A DNA stretch of 64,000 bases from JAXMEB01 sp046348545 (GTDB lineage Bacteria; Pseudomonadota; Gammaproteobacteria; Berkiellales; Berkiellaceae), in assembly GCA_046348545.1 (NCBI GenBank), contig JAXMEB010000002.1, positions 496,001 to 560,000 of the forward strand, read 5' to 3'. Numbering within the stretch: the stretch's first letter is position 1; each line of letters begins with the position of its first letter. The notes under the pieces are model-generated. The model was not told the DNA's origin. It searched no databases and saw only the letters and a list, made by a program, of their open reading frames with translations. The translations under genes and the position numbers were made by a program. Below, piece after piece: positions 10,090 to 20,258 of this stretch.

Positions 10090-11276
10090 AGTAGCTTCAG
10101 TGCAGCCTCCGCCTCTTCAGTCGGTAAAAGCTGGAAGCTGCGCTTGAAAGCCGCTTTAGCATTTGATTTATCTCCCATCTGAGCAAGAATTTTCCCCTTT
10201 TGAAGCGGGATATAGAAAAACTGTCCATTTAATTTTTCCCCTTGGTCCAGACTAACAAGCGCTGCATTGAGGTCACCCAATTTAGCTTGACTATCAGCTT
10301 TAAGACTATAAAACAAAGCTTCACTTGGCAGGGATTGAATTGCAGCATTAGCGGCTTGAAGTGCACCAGCAGGATCTCCTTTTGCGAGCAAGGCTTGGCC
10401 TTTATCATGTTGCTTGTACGCAGTATCTTGCTTTTTCAATAGGGCTATCTTTTCTTGATAACGCTTTTCACCGGTTTCAAGGTGAGAGGGTAATGTTTGA
10501 GCAAGTGCTAAATTAGCAGCCGCACGATCTCTGGAAGGCGGGTGAGAAGCAAATAATCCTTTAAGCCAATTGGAGCGTCGTTCTTCTGAGAGTTTGATGA
10601 AAAGCTCTTGAAGTTTGACTGCAGCCATGGGGTCATATCCCGCTTTGGCCATGGTAAGCATGCCATAATGATCAGCTTCAAGTTCCGCTGCGCGGCTATA
10701 TCTTAGATGAATAAGCGCACTAGCTATTTGAGAACCGTACAGTAAGGCACTATTATACGCCGTAGGTTTCTCCGGATCAGAGAGAGCAATCGCGCCTGCT
10801 GCTAATCCTGCATTTACAATCAGGCCGCGTTCTATTGATTTAGCGCCATGGCGTGCAGTGGCATGAGTGATTTCGTGGGCCAGCACAGCTGCTAGCTCAG
10901 CTTCACTGGAGAGTTGAACCAAGAGGCCCCGGTTAATCGCGATCTTCCCTCCTGGTAGCGCCCAGGCATTGGGTATTGAGTCATTTAAGATTACAAATTC
11001 AAAAGGCAAATCGGGGCGTTCACTATTCTTGGCTAATTTTTGACCAACTGTTTGAATATAGCTTGTGAGTCCAGGAGACTGAGTATACAGCCCGCCACTG
11101 GCCTGTTGGCTCTTCACATAGTTCTCTTCTCCAATCTTCACTTCTTGAGATTGCGATACTAGATGCAGTTCACGTTGATGGGTTACCGGATTAGTGCTGC
11201 ATTGAATCATGAATAGGCTGGATAAAAGCATAGCGAGAACAGAGACAAAGGAGCCTTTTTTCATCATTTTACCCAC
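10086..11276 (-). CDS. BepA/YfgC-like periplasmic M48 metalloprotease with TPR tail
   Basis: The 396-residue exported protein starts with a basic-hydrophobic signal sequence (residues 1-26). A Cys lies in IQCSTN, but the preceding residues do not fit a strict lipobox. The M48 motif HEITH is near residues 135-139 (VLAHEITHATARHG), the third ligand is in AAELEAD (about 199-205), and the FASHPPSRDRA block follows. The last 120 residues form TPR-like repeats (ALLAKGDPAGALQAAN, KLGDLNAALVSL). This is the BepA layout: a protease-chaperone acting on outer-membrane proteins such as LptD. A slightly shorter start (second or third Met codons) is possible. The gene is convergent with, and overlaps, the ankyrin-M48 gene. 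Confidence 0.88.
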   Translation of the reverse strand: MGKMMKKGSFVSVLAMLLSSLFMIQCSTNPVTHQRELHLVSQSQEVKIGEENYVKSQQASGGLYTQSPGLTSYIQTVGQKLAKNSERPDLPFEFVILNDSIPNAWALPGGKIAINRGLLVQLSSEAELAAVLAHEITHATARHGAKSIERGLIVNAGLAAGAIALSDPEKPTAYNSALLYGSQIASALIHLRYSRAAELEADHYGMLTMAKAGYDPMAAVKLQELFIKLSEERRSNWLKGLFASHPPSRDRAAANLALAQTLPSHLETGEKRYQEKIALLKKQDTAYKQHDKGQALLAKGDPAGALQAANAAIQSLPSEALFYSLKADSQAKLGDLNAALVSLDQGEKLNGQFFYIPLQKGKILAQMGDKSNAKAAFKRSFQLLPTEEAEAALKLL

Positions 11277-11369
11277 AGAATGGCTTTAAACTGCTGAATA
11301 TTATACGAGGTTCCGAGTAAAATAAGCAGCAGATCATGAGGATGTTGAGTATCCAGGTAGCACAAAAAT

Positions 11370-11381
11370 AGTCAATTGACT
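11370..11381. promoter_or_regulatory. Perfect 12-bp palindrome upstream of gdhB
   Basis: AGTCAATTGACT is a perfect palindrome followed by an AT-rich run (TATATTTATATAAA). It lies about 95 bases before the glutamate dehydrogenase start and could be an operator overlapping a promoter. The spacing to a -10 box is not ideal, so the promoter assignment is weak. Confidence 0.3.
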
Positions 11382-11474
11382 TGCTATATTTATATAAACA
11401 ATTTCCATTTTAAGTTAGATAATTTTAAAATCAGCGCGAATCAGTTAGGCCAACACCAAAAGGGGGAGAGCGGC

Positions 11475-14400
11475 ATGTATTCGGCCAGCCTAGTATTGGA
11501 AGATCTCGTTTCAAAGATCATCAAACACGTCCATGAGAAAATGCAATCGCAAGAAGCGCCGCTCATTGAGCAATTTGTTCGTGCTTTCTTCTCAAATGCC
11601 TCTCCTGAAGATGTTGCGGAGCGCAATGTTATCGATTTATACGGTTCAATGGTTTCTTGTTGGCATTTACTGAATGCAAAGCAAAATGGCGGATATAAGG
11701 TTCATGTTTATAATCCTCAATTTGAACAGCATGGCTGGCAGTCTACCCATACTATCATTGAGATCATCAGTCCAGATATGCCCTTCTTAGTCGATTCAGC
11801 ACAAATGTGGCTTAACACCCATGGCTTCACAGTTCATTTTATGTTGCATACTGGTGGAATCAAAATTGAACGAGAGCCTTCAGGTAAAGTCATATTTCTT
11901 CATTCTGAAGTAAAAGCGAATCATAGCCTTAAGAATGATAAAGAAGCTTGTTTATTCTTCGAGATCAATAAGCAGAGTGATCACCGTGTTTTGCTCGATA
12001 TCAAACAAGGTCTTGAGGCCGTGCTTAATGATGTGGCACTGGTCGTTGAAGATTGGCCTAAAATGCAAGATAAAATGCAACAATGTATTGAAGATATCAC
12101 GAAATATGTGAAGCAATCGGGTCATGAACAATTTTCTGAGCACCTTGAATTTTTGGATTGGATCAACAAAAATCACTTTACTTACTTAGGGTATCATCAG
12201 TTGATGATGAAAGAGCAAGACGGGGTGATAAATTGGCACGTCCTTCAAGAGTCAAGGTTAGGGGTGTTAAAAGGCAGAGCAACTGATGTGGCTCGAACTT
12301 CCAAAGAGTTACCTAAATCTGCTTCTGATTTGATTCTCTCGGGTCTTCCCATTTTTGTTGGCAAAACAAAGACGCGTGCAACCGTTCATCGACCTGTTAA
12401 TTCAGATTTTATATCGGTTAAGATTTTTGATACAAACAATAAAGTTATTGGAGAGCACCGTTTTGTGGGCTTATATACTGCGGCAGCCTACAATAGAAGT
12501 CCTCAAACAATTCCCCTTTTAAGGGGCAAAGTGCTTAATGTCATCGAGCGTGCGCAGGTGCCTCATGAAAGTCATGATGGGAAGGCGCTTCTCAATATAC
12601 TAGAAAATTTGCCCCGTGATGATTTATTTCAAGCATCTGAGTTTGAGATTTATGAGATGGCGCTTGGAATATTGCATTTACAAGAGCGGCAGCGAATTCG
12701 AATGTTTATCCGAAAAGATGTATTTGGCAGGTTCTACTCTTGTTTGGTCTATGTGCCAAGAGAAAGATTCAATTCTCAGCTCAGAGAAAAAATGCAGAAA
12801 ATTCTTCAAACCGCTTTGAATGGATTTGAATCAAGTTTTTCAACTCGATTTTCAGAATCAGTGTTAGCAAGAATACATTTTACGATTAAGGTTAATGAAT
12901 ATACAGATGTTTTCCATAATTTTTCTGACATAGAAGCGAAGTTGATTGAAGCCGGAAGAATTTGGCAAGATTATTTCAGAGATGCATTAGTTGAACACTA
13001 TGGTGAAGAGCAAGGTCATCAATTGTTCTTAAAGTATGGCAACGCTTTTCCTTTAGCATATCAGCAAGATTTTGTAGCTCGCACAGCGGTTTATGATATT
13101 CAACATATGGAATCACTTTGTGCCGATAAAACGCTAGCGATGAGTTTTTATAGACCTTTAGAAGATGCAGAAGGTATTTTACGATTTAAACTGTATAAAC
13201 CTGAGAGTTCTATTCCATTATCGGATGTTATTCCTATGCTAGAATGCATGGGGCTGAGGGTCATCAATGAAAGACCTCATAAAATTGAAACCAGCGATGG
13301 GCTCACGATCTGGATCAATGATTTTCGAATGGTTTATGATAAAAACCAAGATTTAGATGCAGATGAATTGCGAGAGAATTTTCAAGAAACTTTCTATAAC
13401 ATTTGGCATGGACGAGGTGAGAATGACGGATTTAATCGACTTGTTCTAGGGGCTGGTTTAAATTGGCGTGAAATCACCATGCTTAGAGCTTATGCAAAAT
13501 ATCTCTGGCAGATTGGTTTTACCTTCTCGCAAGCTTATGTTGAATCGGCTCTCGTAGACAATTCTCTTATTACGCGCAAAATTGTAGATCTATTCTTGCT
13601 TCGTTTTGATCCGACCACACCGCATGATGGTAAAAATTCCAAAATTAGCAATCTGAGGCGCGAAATAAAAAGCGAACTTGAGATGGTTGCTAACTTAGAT
13701 GAAGACCGCATCCTCAGAAGGTATGTGGATGTACTCCTGGCAACGATTCGTACAAACTATTTTCAAGTTGGCGATGATGGTCAATTTAAAGATTATTTGT
13801 CGTTCAAAATTGATCCATCCGCTGTACCTGAAATGCCTTTGCCAAGACCGATGTTTGAAATTTTTGTCTATTCGCCACGGGTTGAAGGCGTACATTTGCG
13901 AGGGGCTAAGGTTGCTCGTGGCGGACTTCGTTGGTCTGACAGACGTGAAGATTTCAGAACGGAAGTATTGGGGCTAATGAAAGCGCAGCAAGTTAAAAAT
14001 GCAGTTATTGTTCCCCTAGGTGCTAAGGGCGGTTTTGTGCCAAAAGCGCTGCCTCAGAATGGAACACGTGAAGAGATTCTTCAAGAAGGGATTGCTTGTT
14101 ATAAAACTTTTATTCGAGGTCTTTTAGATTTAACAGATAATATTAAAGACAATCATATTGTCGTGCCTAAAAATGTTGTACGCTACGATGCAGATGATCC
14201 GTATCTAGTGGTTGCTGCAGATAAAGGGACCGCAACATTTTCAGATATTGCCAATAGTATTTCGGCTGAATTTGGATTTTGGCTGGGTGATGCTTTTGCT
14301 TCAGGTGGTTCGATGGGGTATGACCACAAGAAGATGGGGATCACGGCAAAAGGCGCTTGGGAATCTGTTAAGCGTCATTTCAGAGAAATTGGTAAAGATA

Positions 14401-16379
14401 TTCAAACTGAGCCTTTTACCGTCATAGGTATTGGTGACTTAGCAGGTGATGTGTTTGGGAACGGGATGATCTTATCTCGTGCTACTAAGCTTATTGCTGC
14501 TTTCAATCATATACATATCTTTATCGATCCAGACCCAGATCCTGAAAAGAGTTTTGAAGAACGTGTGAGGATGTTTAACTTGCCCAGATCTTCTTGGGAA
14601 GATTATAACGATAAATTGATTTCCAAAGGTGGTGGCATTTTCTCCAGAAAAGCCAAGTCGATTGATGTGACACCTGAAATGAAAAAATTATTTGGTATCA
14701 ATAAAGACAAGATCATTCCAAATGAACTGATCAGAGCTATTTTAAAAGCGGAAGTCGATCTCCTTTGGAATGGTGGTATAGGGACTTATGTTAAGGCCTC
14801 ATACGAACATAACTCTGAAGTCGGTGATAGAACAAATGATGCGCTTCGCATCAATGGTAATGAACTTAGATGTAAAGTTGTTGGTGAGGGCGGTAATCTC
14901 GGCTTTACACAACTTGGACGGATTGAGTTCGCTTTACTCGGTGGTAGGTTAAACACTGATGCGATTGATAATTCAGCAGGTGTAGATTGCTCTGATCATG
15001 AGGTTAATATAAAGATTTTGCTGAATCAGATTGTTGCAAGTGGTGATCTAACTGAAAAAAACCGAAATACCATGCTCGCTGAGATGACTGACGAAGTGAT
15101 TGAGCTTGTTTTAGAAGATAATCGAGGTCAAATTTCAGCCATCAGTTTAGCTGAAGCATCAGCCCCTCAGAACCTCGAATTACACAAGCGGCTAATAGAA
15201 TATTTGGAAAAGAATGGGAATTTGAATCGAGCACTAGAATTTTTACCCTCAAATGAAGAGTTGATCAATCGAGGTCAAAATAAGCAAGGTTTAACCCGTC
15301 CTGAATTGGCTATACTGTTGGCGTATTCTAAGACTCTCCTAAAAGAAGAGCTTTTGGCTTCAGATTTGCCAGAGGATCCATATGTCTCGCAAGCGTTATA
15401 TGCACCAGTGCCCACTTTGCTGAGAGAGAAATATCACGATGAAATGAAAGAACATCGATTGCATCGTGAGATTATTACAATGCATGTCACCAACACAGTG
15501 ATTAACGAAATGGGGATGGGTTTTATTAATCGTCTTCAAGATGAAACGGGTGCGACGTCTCATGAAATTGTTAGGTCATACACGGTTGCTAGAGAAGTTT
15601 TTAAGGCAAGGCAATTTCGTGAAGCGATCGTTGCGCTTGATTTTATCGTAGAAGCCGGAATTCAAAGCAGAATGCTGCAAGAGTTAAATCGTCTCGTTCG
15701 TCGTGGTACCAGATGGTTCTTGAGGCATCGCCGTGCAGGGATGAATATTCAAGAGACTATTGATCATTTCACCCCATTAGTTCAAGAAGTTCGAGAAAAC
15801 ATACGTCAAGCCTTAAGAGGAACATCGAAGGCTTATGTTGAATCTTTCAAAGATGAATTGCTTGCTGCAGGGGTCCCTGAAGAGATGGCATATCGAGCAG
15901 CTTGCATGAGTGTGATGTTTTCTGCACTAGACATCGTAGAAGCGGCAACAAGCTATAATATCCCCGTTGAAAAGGTTATATGTGCTTATTATGCGGTTGG
16001 ATCTCGTTTAGAGTTGGGTTGGTTTAGAGTGCAGATTAAAGAACATACGGTTACCAATCATTGGGAAGCCCTTGCTCGAGCTGCTTTTAGAGACGACTTG
16101 GACAGACAGCAACGAAGTCTCACTATCAGTCTGTTGCTCATGGAAGGCGACGCTACTGATATTGATGCACGCTTAGATGCTTGGATGGATAAACATAAAG
16201 TCTTAGTTGAGAGATGGAAATACATGATTAGTGACCTTAAGGCGACTTCGAATCGAGAATTTATTATGTATTCAGTCGCTCTTCGGGAATTGCTGGATTT
16301 GGCGCAAGTTTCTAAGTTTGAATCAGAAAAGCGTAGTGAACAGGATGAATTGACGGATGGTGTCGATGAAGCTGTTTAA
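11475..16379 (+). CDS. gdhB: NAD-specific glutamate dehydrogenase (large, GdhB type)
   Basis: This belongs to the 180-kDa NAD-glutamate dehydrogenase class, which oxidises glutamate to 2-oxoglutarate plus ammonia in the cytosol. I take the ATG at 11475 because GGGGAGAG lies 5 bases upstream; that gives 1634 residues, close to the Pseudomonas enzyme (about 1620). An upstream in-frame start at 11376 has no ribosome site. A regulatory N-terminal half with ACT-like segments is followed by the catalytic core, with RGAKVARGGLRWSDRREDF and PLGAKGGFVPK, and a nucleotide-binding region further on (IGIGDLAGDVFGNGM). The product 2-oxoglutarate is the substrate of the KorAB enzyme encoded 2 kb downstream. 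pyrD follows after only 3 bases. Confidence 0.96.
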   Translation: MYSASLVLEDLVSKIIKHVHEKMQSQEAPLIEQFVRAFFSNASPEDVAERNVIDLYGSMVSCWHLLNAKQNGGYKVHVYNPQFEQHGWQSTHTIIEIISPDMPFLVDSAQMWLNTHGFTVHFMLHTGGIKIEREPSGKVIFLHSEVKANHSLKNDKEACLFFEINKQSDHRVLLDIKQGLEAVLNDVALVVEDWPKMQDKMQQCIEDITKYVKQSGHEQFSEHLEFLDWINKNHFTYLGYHQLMMKEQDGVINWHVLQESRLGVLKGRATDVARTSKELPKSASDLILSGLPIFVGKTKTRATVHRPVNSDFISVKIFDTNNKVIGEHRFVGLYTAAAYNRSPQTIPLLRGKVLNVIERAQVPHESHDGKALLNILENLPRDDLFQASEFEIYEMALGILHLQERQRIRMFIRKDVFGRFYSCLVYVPRERFNSQLREKMQKILQTALNGFESSFSTRFSESVLARIHFTIKVNEYTDVFHNFSDIEAKLIEAGRIWQDYFRDALVEHYGEEQGHQLFLKYGNAFPLAYQQDFVARTAVYDIQHMESLCADKTLAMSFYRPLEDAEGILRFKLYKPESSIPLSDVIPMLECMGLRVINERPHKIETSDGLTIWINDFRMVYDKNQDLDADELRENFQETFYNIWHGRGENDGFNRLVLGAGLNWREITMLRAYAKYLWQIGFTFSQAYVESALVDNSLITRKIVDLFLLRFDPTTPHDGKNSKISNLRREIKSELEMVANLDEDRILRRYVDVLLATIRTNYFQVGDDGQFKDYLSFKIDPSAVPEMPLPRPMFEIFVYSPRVEGVHLRGAKVARGGLRWSDRREDFRTEVLGLMKAQQVKNAVIVPLGAKGGFVPKALPQNGTREEILQEGIACYKTFIRGLLDLTDNIKDNHIVVPKNVVRYDADDPYLVVAADKGTATFSDIANSISAEFGFWLGDAFASGGSMGYDHKKMGITAKGAWESVKRHFREIGKDIQTEPFTVIGIGDLAGDVFGNGMILSRATKLIAAFNHIHIFIDPDPDPEKSFEERVRMFNLPRSSWEDYNDKLISKGGGIFSRKAKSIDVTPEMKKLFGINKDKIIPNELIRAILKAEVDLLWNGGIGTYVKASYEHNSEVGDRTNDALRINGNELRCKVVGEGGNLGFTQLGRIEFALLGGRLNTDAIDNSAGVDCSDHEVNIKILLNQIVASGDLTEKNRNTMLAEMTDEVIELVLEDNRGQISAISLAEASAPQNLELHKRLIEYLEKNGNLNRALEFLPSNEELINRGQNKQGLTRPELAILLAYSKTLLKEELLASDLPEDPYVSQALYAPVPTLLREKYHDEMKEHRLHREIITMHVTNTVINEMGMGFINRLQDETGATSHEIVRSYTVAREVFKARQFREAIVALDFIVEAGIQSRMLQELNRLVRRGTRWFLRHRRAGMNIQETIDHFTPLVQEVRENIRQALRGTSKAYVESFKDELLAAGVPEEMAYRAACMSVMFSALDIVEAATSYNIPVEKVICAYYAVGSRLELGWFRVQIKEHTVTNHWEALARAAFRDDLDRQQRSLTISLLLMEGDATDIDARLDAWMDKHKVLVERWKYMISDLKATSNREFIMYSVALRELLDLAQVSKFESEKRSEQDELTDGVDEAV

Positions 16380-16382
16380 TTC

Positions 16383-17393
16383 ATGATGTATTCTGTTTTG
16401 AGGCAGCTTTTATTTAAGCTTGAGCCTGAAGTCGCGCATGCTTTGGTGTTAAAAGGCTTAATACCTCTTACGGCTATGATGCCCAATCGTTTAGATTGGG
16501 CAGCTTATCAAAGACCAACGCATGCTTTTGGTTTATTATTTCCCAACCCAATTGGGCTTGCAGCAGGCCTTGATAAGAATGCCGAGTGTGTGAGTGCATT
16601 CAGTAAACTTGGTTTTGGATTTGTTGAAGTAGGCACTTTGACGCCTCGACCTCAAATTGGGAACCCCAAGCCTCGTTTATTTCGCTTGGTGAATCAGTCT
16701 GCTCTGATTAATCGAATGGGATTTAACAATAAAGGCATCGATTATTTCCAGCGTGTCATTAAACTTCAGAAATATAGTTGTCGATTGGGCGTTAATATTG
16801 GTAAGAACAAAGATACGCCGAATGAAAATGCGCATGAAGATTATCTCTATTGTTTTAATAAAGCCTATCCTTATGCTGATTACATTACTGTGAATATATC
16901 GTCCCCTAATACACCAGGGCTTAGGGCTCTTCAAGAAGAGCGCGGACTTAAGTTGATTTTGGAATCGCTTTGTGAAGCCAGAGAACGATTTGTTCAGGTG
17001 TTCGGTAAATATGTCCCTCTCGTAATTAAGGTTGCTCCAGATTTGAGTGGTGAACAATTACAGCAATTTGCTGAGGTAATTAATCAATACCCTGTTCAAG
17101 GGGTGATTGCAACTAATACGACGATATCAAGGCCTGGATTGGAAAAAGACCCACTCGCTAAAGAGGCGGGGGGATTATCAGGAAAACCTTTAGCAGCACT
17201 TTCTATTTCTGTTCTCACAATATTAAAGAAAGCTTTGAATTCTGATATTGATATAGTGAGTGCAGGAGGGATTGACTCGGCAGTATCCGCTCAAGAGCGA
17301 TTTGAATTAGGGGCTCGATTAATACAAGTTTATACCGGGTTGATATATCAAGGGCCGGATCTGATTAAGGCGCTTATTCCAAATGCTTTATAG
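16383..17393 (+). CDS. pyrD: Dihydroorotate dehydrogenase (quinone), class 2
   Basis: This membrane-associated FMN enzyme oxidises dihydroorotate to orotate with quinone in pyrimidine synthesis. It has 336 residues, as is typical of class 2. The N-terminal helix typical of class 2 (YSVLRQLLFKLEPEVAHAL), the NPIGLAAGLDKNAE motif, the NISSPNTPGLR segment with the catalytic Ser, and the C-terminal FMN site (VSAGGIDSA, VYTGLIYQGP) are all visible. Two adjacent ATG codons (16383 and 16386) could start it, and neither has a strong ribosome site. The 3-base gap after gdhB suggests translational coupling. Confidence 0.96.
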   Translation: MMYSVLRQLLFKLEPEVAHALVLKGLIPLTAMMPNRLDWAAYQRPTHAFGLLFPNPIGLAAGLDKNAECVSAFSKLGFGFVEVGTLTPRPQIGNPKPRLFRLVNQSALINRMGFNNKGIDYFQRVIKLQKYSCRLGVNIGKNKDTPNENAHEDYLYCFNKAYPYADYITVNISSPNTPGLRALQEERGLKLILESLCEARERFVQVFGKYVPLVIKVAPDLSGEQLQQFAEVINQYPVQGVIATNTTISRPGLEKDPLAKEAGGLSGKPLAALSISVLTILKKALNSDIDIVSAGGIDSAVSAQERFELGARLIQVYTGLIYQGPDLIKALIPNAL

Positions 17394-17424
17394 CTTAGAT
17401 TCTGGTTTTTCTTTTTTTCGGAAC

Positions 17425-18270
17425 TTATTCTTCAGTCACACCTTCTAACGTTTCTTTTTTGGATTTTAGTTTAGGAGTTGATTGGGTGGACGTGTTCTGT
17501 TTACTAACTTTAAGAATGCTCTCATAGAGCTCCATATACTCTACTGTGTTTTTATGATGCGTTTCTAGAAAGATCAAAGGTTTGGCAACGTCATGAGATT
17601 CACGAATTCGAATTGAAGAGGTCAAAAAGGGCATCAGTACAGGCAACTTTTCCGATTTGAGTTCTTGAATCAGGCGAAGTGGTAGTTTTGCTTGAGGTTG
17701 GAACTGATTGACAATAATACCTTCAATGTCCAAGGCAGCATTATAGTCCTCTTTGATCTTCTGCATGCCTTCTATTAGGTTGTAAATGGCTTTTCTAGAG
17801 AAAAGATCGCAATCAAAAGGAATCAGACACTTATCAGCTGCAACTAATGCAGACCGCGTAAAAAAGTTAAATGCGGGAGGGGTGTCTATAAAGACGGCAT
17901 CGAAATGATCTAGCTTATCTAGCAGACTACGCAATTTAAAAACTTTATTGTGACTTGTGAGGTCATGCTCCAAGTGTGCAAGTTGTTTTGTAGCGGGTAA
18001 AATATATAAATCCGAAAAAGGAGTAGCATGAATATATTGATTAGCATGCTGCCTTTCAAAACGAATTGCTAGGACTGCATTATAAAAATCACTGATGCTA
18101 GACGGTATGTGATCTGCGGCCTCGCCGAGTAGGTACTGTGTGGAATTTGATTGAGGGTCCAAATCAACCACAAGTGTTCTATGGCCGTGAAAAGCACTAA
18201 TAGCAGCTAAATTGCAGGTGATAGTAGATTTGCCGACACCACCTTTTTGATTAAAGATCACGCGACGCAT
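17425..18270 (-). CDS. ParA/Soj-family ATPase, orphan
   Basis: This is a 281-residue P-loop ATPase of the ParA/MinD superfamily. The deviant Walker A motif KGGVGKST is at residues 9-16, followed by the DLDPQSNST switch region and a FIDTPPAFNF Walker B region. The C-terminus has a charged, low-complexity tail (TQSTPKLKSKKETLEG). No parB-like gene lies beside it, unlike chromosomal parAB. Orphan ParAs often position protein cargos such as chemoreceptor or secretion clusters; the cargo here is unknown. The gene is convergent with pyrD and divergent from korA. Confidence 0.85.
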   Translation of the reverse strand: MRRVIFNQKGGVGKSTITCNLAAISAFHGHRTLVVDLDPQSNSTQYLLGEAADHIPSSISDFYNAVLAIRFERQHANQYIHATPFSDLYILPATKQLAHLEHDLTSHNKVFKLRSLLDKLDHFDAVFIDTPPAFNFFTRSALVAADKCLIPFDCDLFSRKAIYNLIEGMQKIKEDYNAALDIEGIIVNQFQPQAKLPLRLIQELKSEKLPVLMPFLTSSIRIRESHDVAKPLIFLETHHKNTVEYMELYESILKVSKQNTSTQSTPKLKSKKETLEGVTEE

Positions 18271-18332
18271 AGTTTCCCTTAAATATAGTTAATTTTATAA
18301 CTTTCAGACAGGCCTCACGGTACAATACCCGT

Positions 18333-18386
18333 TATAATACATGGTATAGTATGCGCCCAGATTCATGCTAGAGTCATTGTTATAAT
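18333..18386 (+). promoter_or_regulatory. Candidate promoter region for korAB (two TATAAT boxes)
   Basis: Two exact -10 hexamers, TATAAT at 18333-18338 and TATAAT at 18381-18386, lie upstream of korA. The second is only 9 bases from the ATG and would give an almost leaderless mRNA. Neither has a good -35 box, so the assignment is tentative. Confidence 0.35.
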
Positions 18387-18395
18387 AGAGACACG

Positions 18396-20252
18396 ATGAA
18401 AAAAGTTGAACCTCGCCTTATTAAACATCAAGTTGTCATTCATTTCGCTGGAGATTCCGGTGATGGGATGCAAATTACCGGGATGGAGTTTACGCAACTT
18501 TCAGCGGTGATAGGAAATGATATCCAAACGTTGCCTGATTTCCCGGCCGAAATTAGAGCACCTGTTGGTACTTTAGCCGGCGTTTCAGGGTTTCAGCTTA
18601 GCTTTGCGGATTTTGACATTCAAACGCCGGGTGATGAATTTGATGTGTTGATTGCAATGAATCCAGCCGCATTAAAAGCGACACAATCCAGATTAAAAGC
18701 AGGTGGAATTTTAATTGTCGATGAGGACAAATTCAATGACAAAGAATTCAAAAAAGTAGGGTATACCGAAAACCCGTTGGAAACTGCCGCAATTTCAGCT
18801 TATCGACTCATTAAATTGCCGATTACGCAACTGACCTTGAAAGCGACAGAGCAGGTCGCTTTAAGTCGTCCAAAAGCCCGAAAATGCAAAAATATGTTTG
18901 CATTGGGCGCTTTATGCTGGTTGTACGACAGACCTATTTCACCGGCCCATCAATGGCTACAAACCAGATATCAGAAAGACCCACTGGTCGTTGCTGCCAA
19001 TCAAGCTGCATTGCAAGCAGGTTATGATTTTGCGATAACAGCAGAAGTTTTTAATGAATATTATTCTGTGCCACCAGCTCAATTCCCATCTGGTCGTTAT
19101 AAGCAAATTACAGGTAATCTGGCCTTGAGTATGGGATGTGTTGCTGTTTCAGTTTGCGCTAAGACACCGATGCTGGTTGCAGGGTATCCTATTACGCCTG
19201 CATCAGACATCCTTCAAAACGTTTCGCAATTTAATATGCCGGGCATCAAAACGTTTCAAGCAGAAGATGAAATGGGCGCGATTGGTGCTGCGATTGGTGC
19301 AGCCTATGGTGGCACATTAGCTTTAACCAGTACCAGTGGTCCGGGTATGGATTTAAAGGCCGAATCTATTGGATTAGCCGTCATGGCGGAGTTGCCGCTG
19401 GTTATCATTGATGTACAACGTGCAGGGCCTTCTACAGGCATGCCAACAAAGGTTGAACAATCTGATTTGTTGATGGCATTTTACGGGCGGCATGGGGAGT
19501 GTCCCTTGCCGATCATAGCACCTTGCTCACCTGGTGACTGTTTTGACATGTTATTCGAAGCTTTTCGGATTGCTATTCAGTATATGACACCGGTGATAGT
19601 CTTGTGTGATGCCTATCTTGCGAATACAGCTGAGCCATGGCAGATCCCCGATGTGGACAGTTTACCGGATCTCACTCCTTGCTATCGTGTGGATCCGAAA
19701 GATTATCAGCCTTACCGTCGAAATCATGAGACATTAGCCAGAGAGTGGGTTAAACCTGGTACACCAGAACTCATGCATCGAATCGGAGGTTTGGAAAAAT
19801 CAGATGTTACAGGGCATATCAGCTACGATCCCCTTAATCATCAAAAGATGGTCGAACTTCGTCAGAAAAAAATTAATGAGATTCAATCAACTTTGAAGCC
19901 ACTTGAGATTTTAGGGCACCCTACGGGAGATTGCTTGATTTTAAGCTGGGGTAGTACTTATGGTGCTGTTAAAACCGTTGTTGAAACACTGCAAGGTCAA
20001 GGCCATGCTATATCAATGTTACACCTAAAATACCTCAATCCTTTTCCTAAAGATTTAAAGTCGAAATTACAAAGTTTTAAAACTGTCCTGGTGGTTGAGT
20101 TAAATTTGGGGCAATTAATAAAGTTAATTCGTTCGGAATTTCTCATAGATGCAAAAGGTGTAAATAAAATTTCTGGACAGCCCTTTTTTACGCATGAACT
20201 TGAGAAAGCATTTTTAAAATATTTGAGTCCAAAGATCAAGGCGGTAGGATAA
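18396..20252 (+). CDS. korA: 2-oxoglutarate:ferredoxin oxidoreductase, fused gamma-alpha subunit
   Basis: The 618-residue protein fuses the gamma domain (1 to about 190, starting IHFAGDSGDGMQITG) to the alpha domain, which begins around residue 220 and has the conserved GYPITPASDIL motif and the TSTSGPGMDLKAE loop. With KorB it oxidatively decarboxylates 2-oxoglutarate to succinyl-CoA, passing electrons to ferredoxin. The C-terminal transketolase-like domain (LILSWGSTYGAVK) is intact. korB starts 6 bases after the stop. Use of a ferredoxin-linked enzyme at this TCA step fits an oxygen-limited or intracellular lifestyle, but that is inference. Confidence 0.94.
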   Translation: MKKVEPRLIKHQVVIHFAGDSGDGMQITGMEFTQLSAVIGNDIQTLPDFPAEIRAPVGTLAGVSGFQLSFADFDIQTPGDEFDVLIAMNPAALKATQSRLKAGGILIVDEDKFNDKEFKKVGYTENPLETAAISAYRLIKLPITQLTLKATEQVALSRPKARKCKNMFALGALCWLYDRPISPAHQWLQTRYQKDPLVVAANQAALQAGYDFAITAEVFNEYYSVPPAQFPSGRYKQITGNLALSMGCVAVSVCAKTPMLVAGYPITPASDILQNVSQFNMPGIKTFQAEDEMGAIGAAIGAAYGGTLALTSTSGPGMDLKAESIGLAVMAELPLVIIDVQRAGPSTGMPTKVEQSDLLMAFYGRHGECPLPIIAPCSPGDCFDMLFEAFRIAIQYMTPVIVLCDAYLANTAEPWQIPDVDSLPDLTPCYRVDPKDYQPYRRNHETLAREWVKPGTPELMHRIGGLEKSDVTGHISYDPLNHQKMVELRQKKINEIQSTLKPLEILGHPTGDCLILSWGSTYGAVKTVVETLQGQGHAISMLHLKYLNPFPKDLKSKLQSFKTVLVVELNLGQLIKLIRSEFLIDAKGVNKISGQPFFTHELEKAFLKYLSPKIKAVG

Positions 20253-20258
20253 ATCCAT

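Noticed and set aside
11202..11210. Possible lipobox in the BepA-like protein (IQC)
   Set aside because: The residue before the Cys is Gln, which does not fit the lipobox rule, so lipidation is not claimed.
11376..11474. Upstream start codon for gdhB
   Set aside because: It would add 33 residues but has no ribosome site; GGGGAGAG before the ATG at 11475 is much better.
16677..17057. Minus-strand frame of 126 codons
   Set aside because: It lies wholly inside pyrD, has no ribosome site, and its composition mirrors the real gene.
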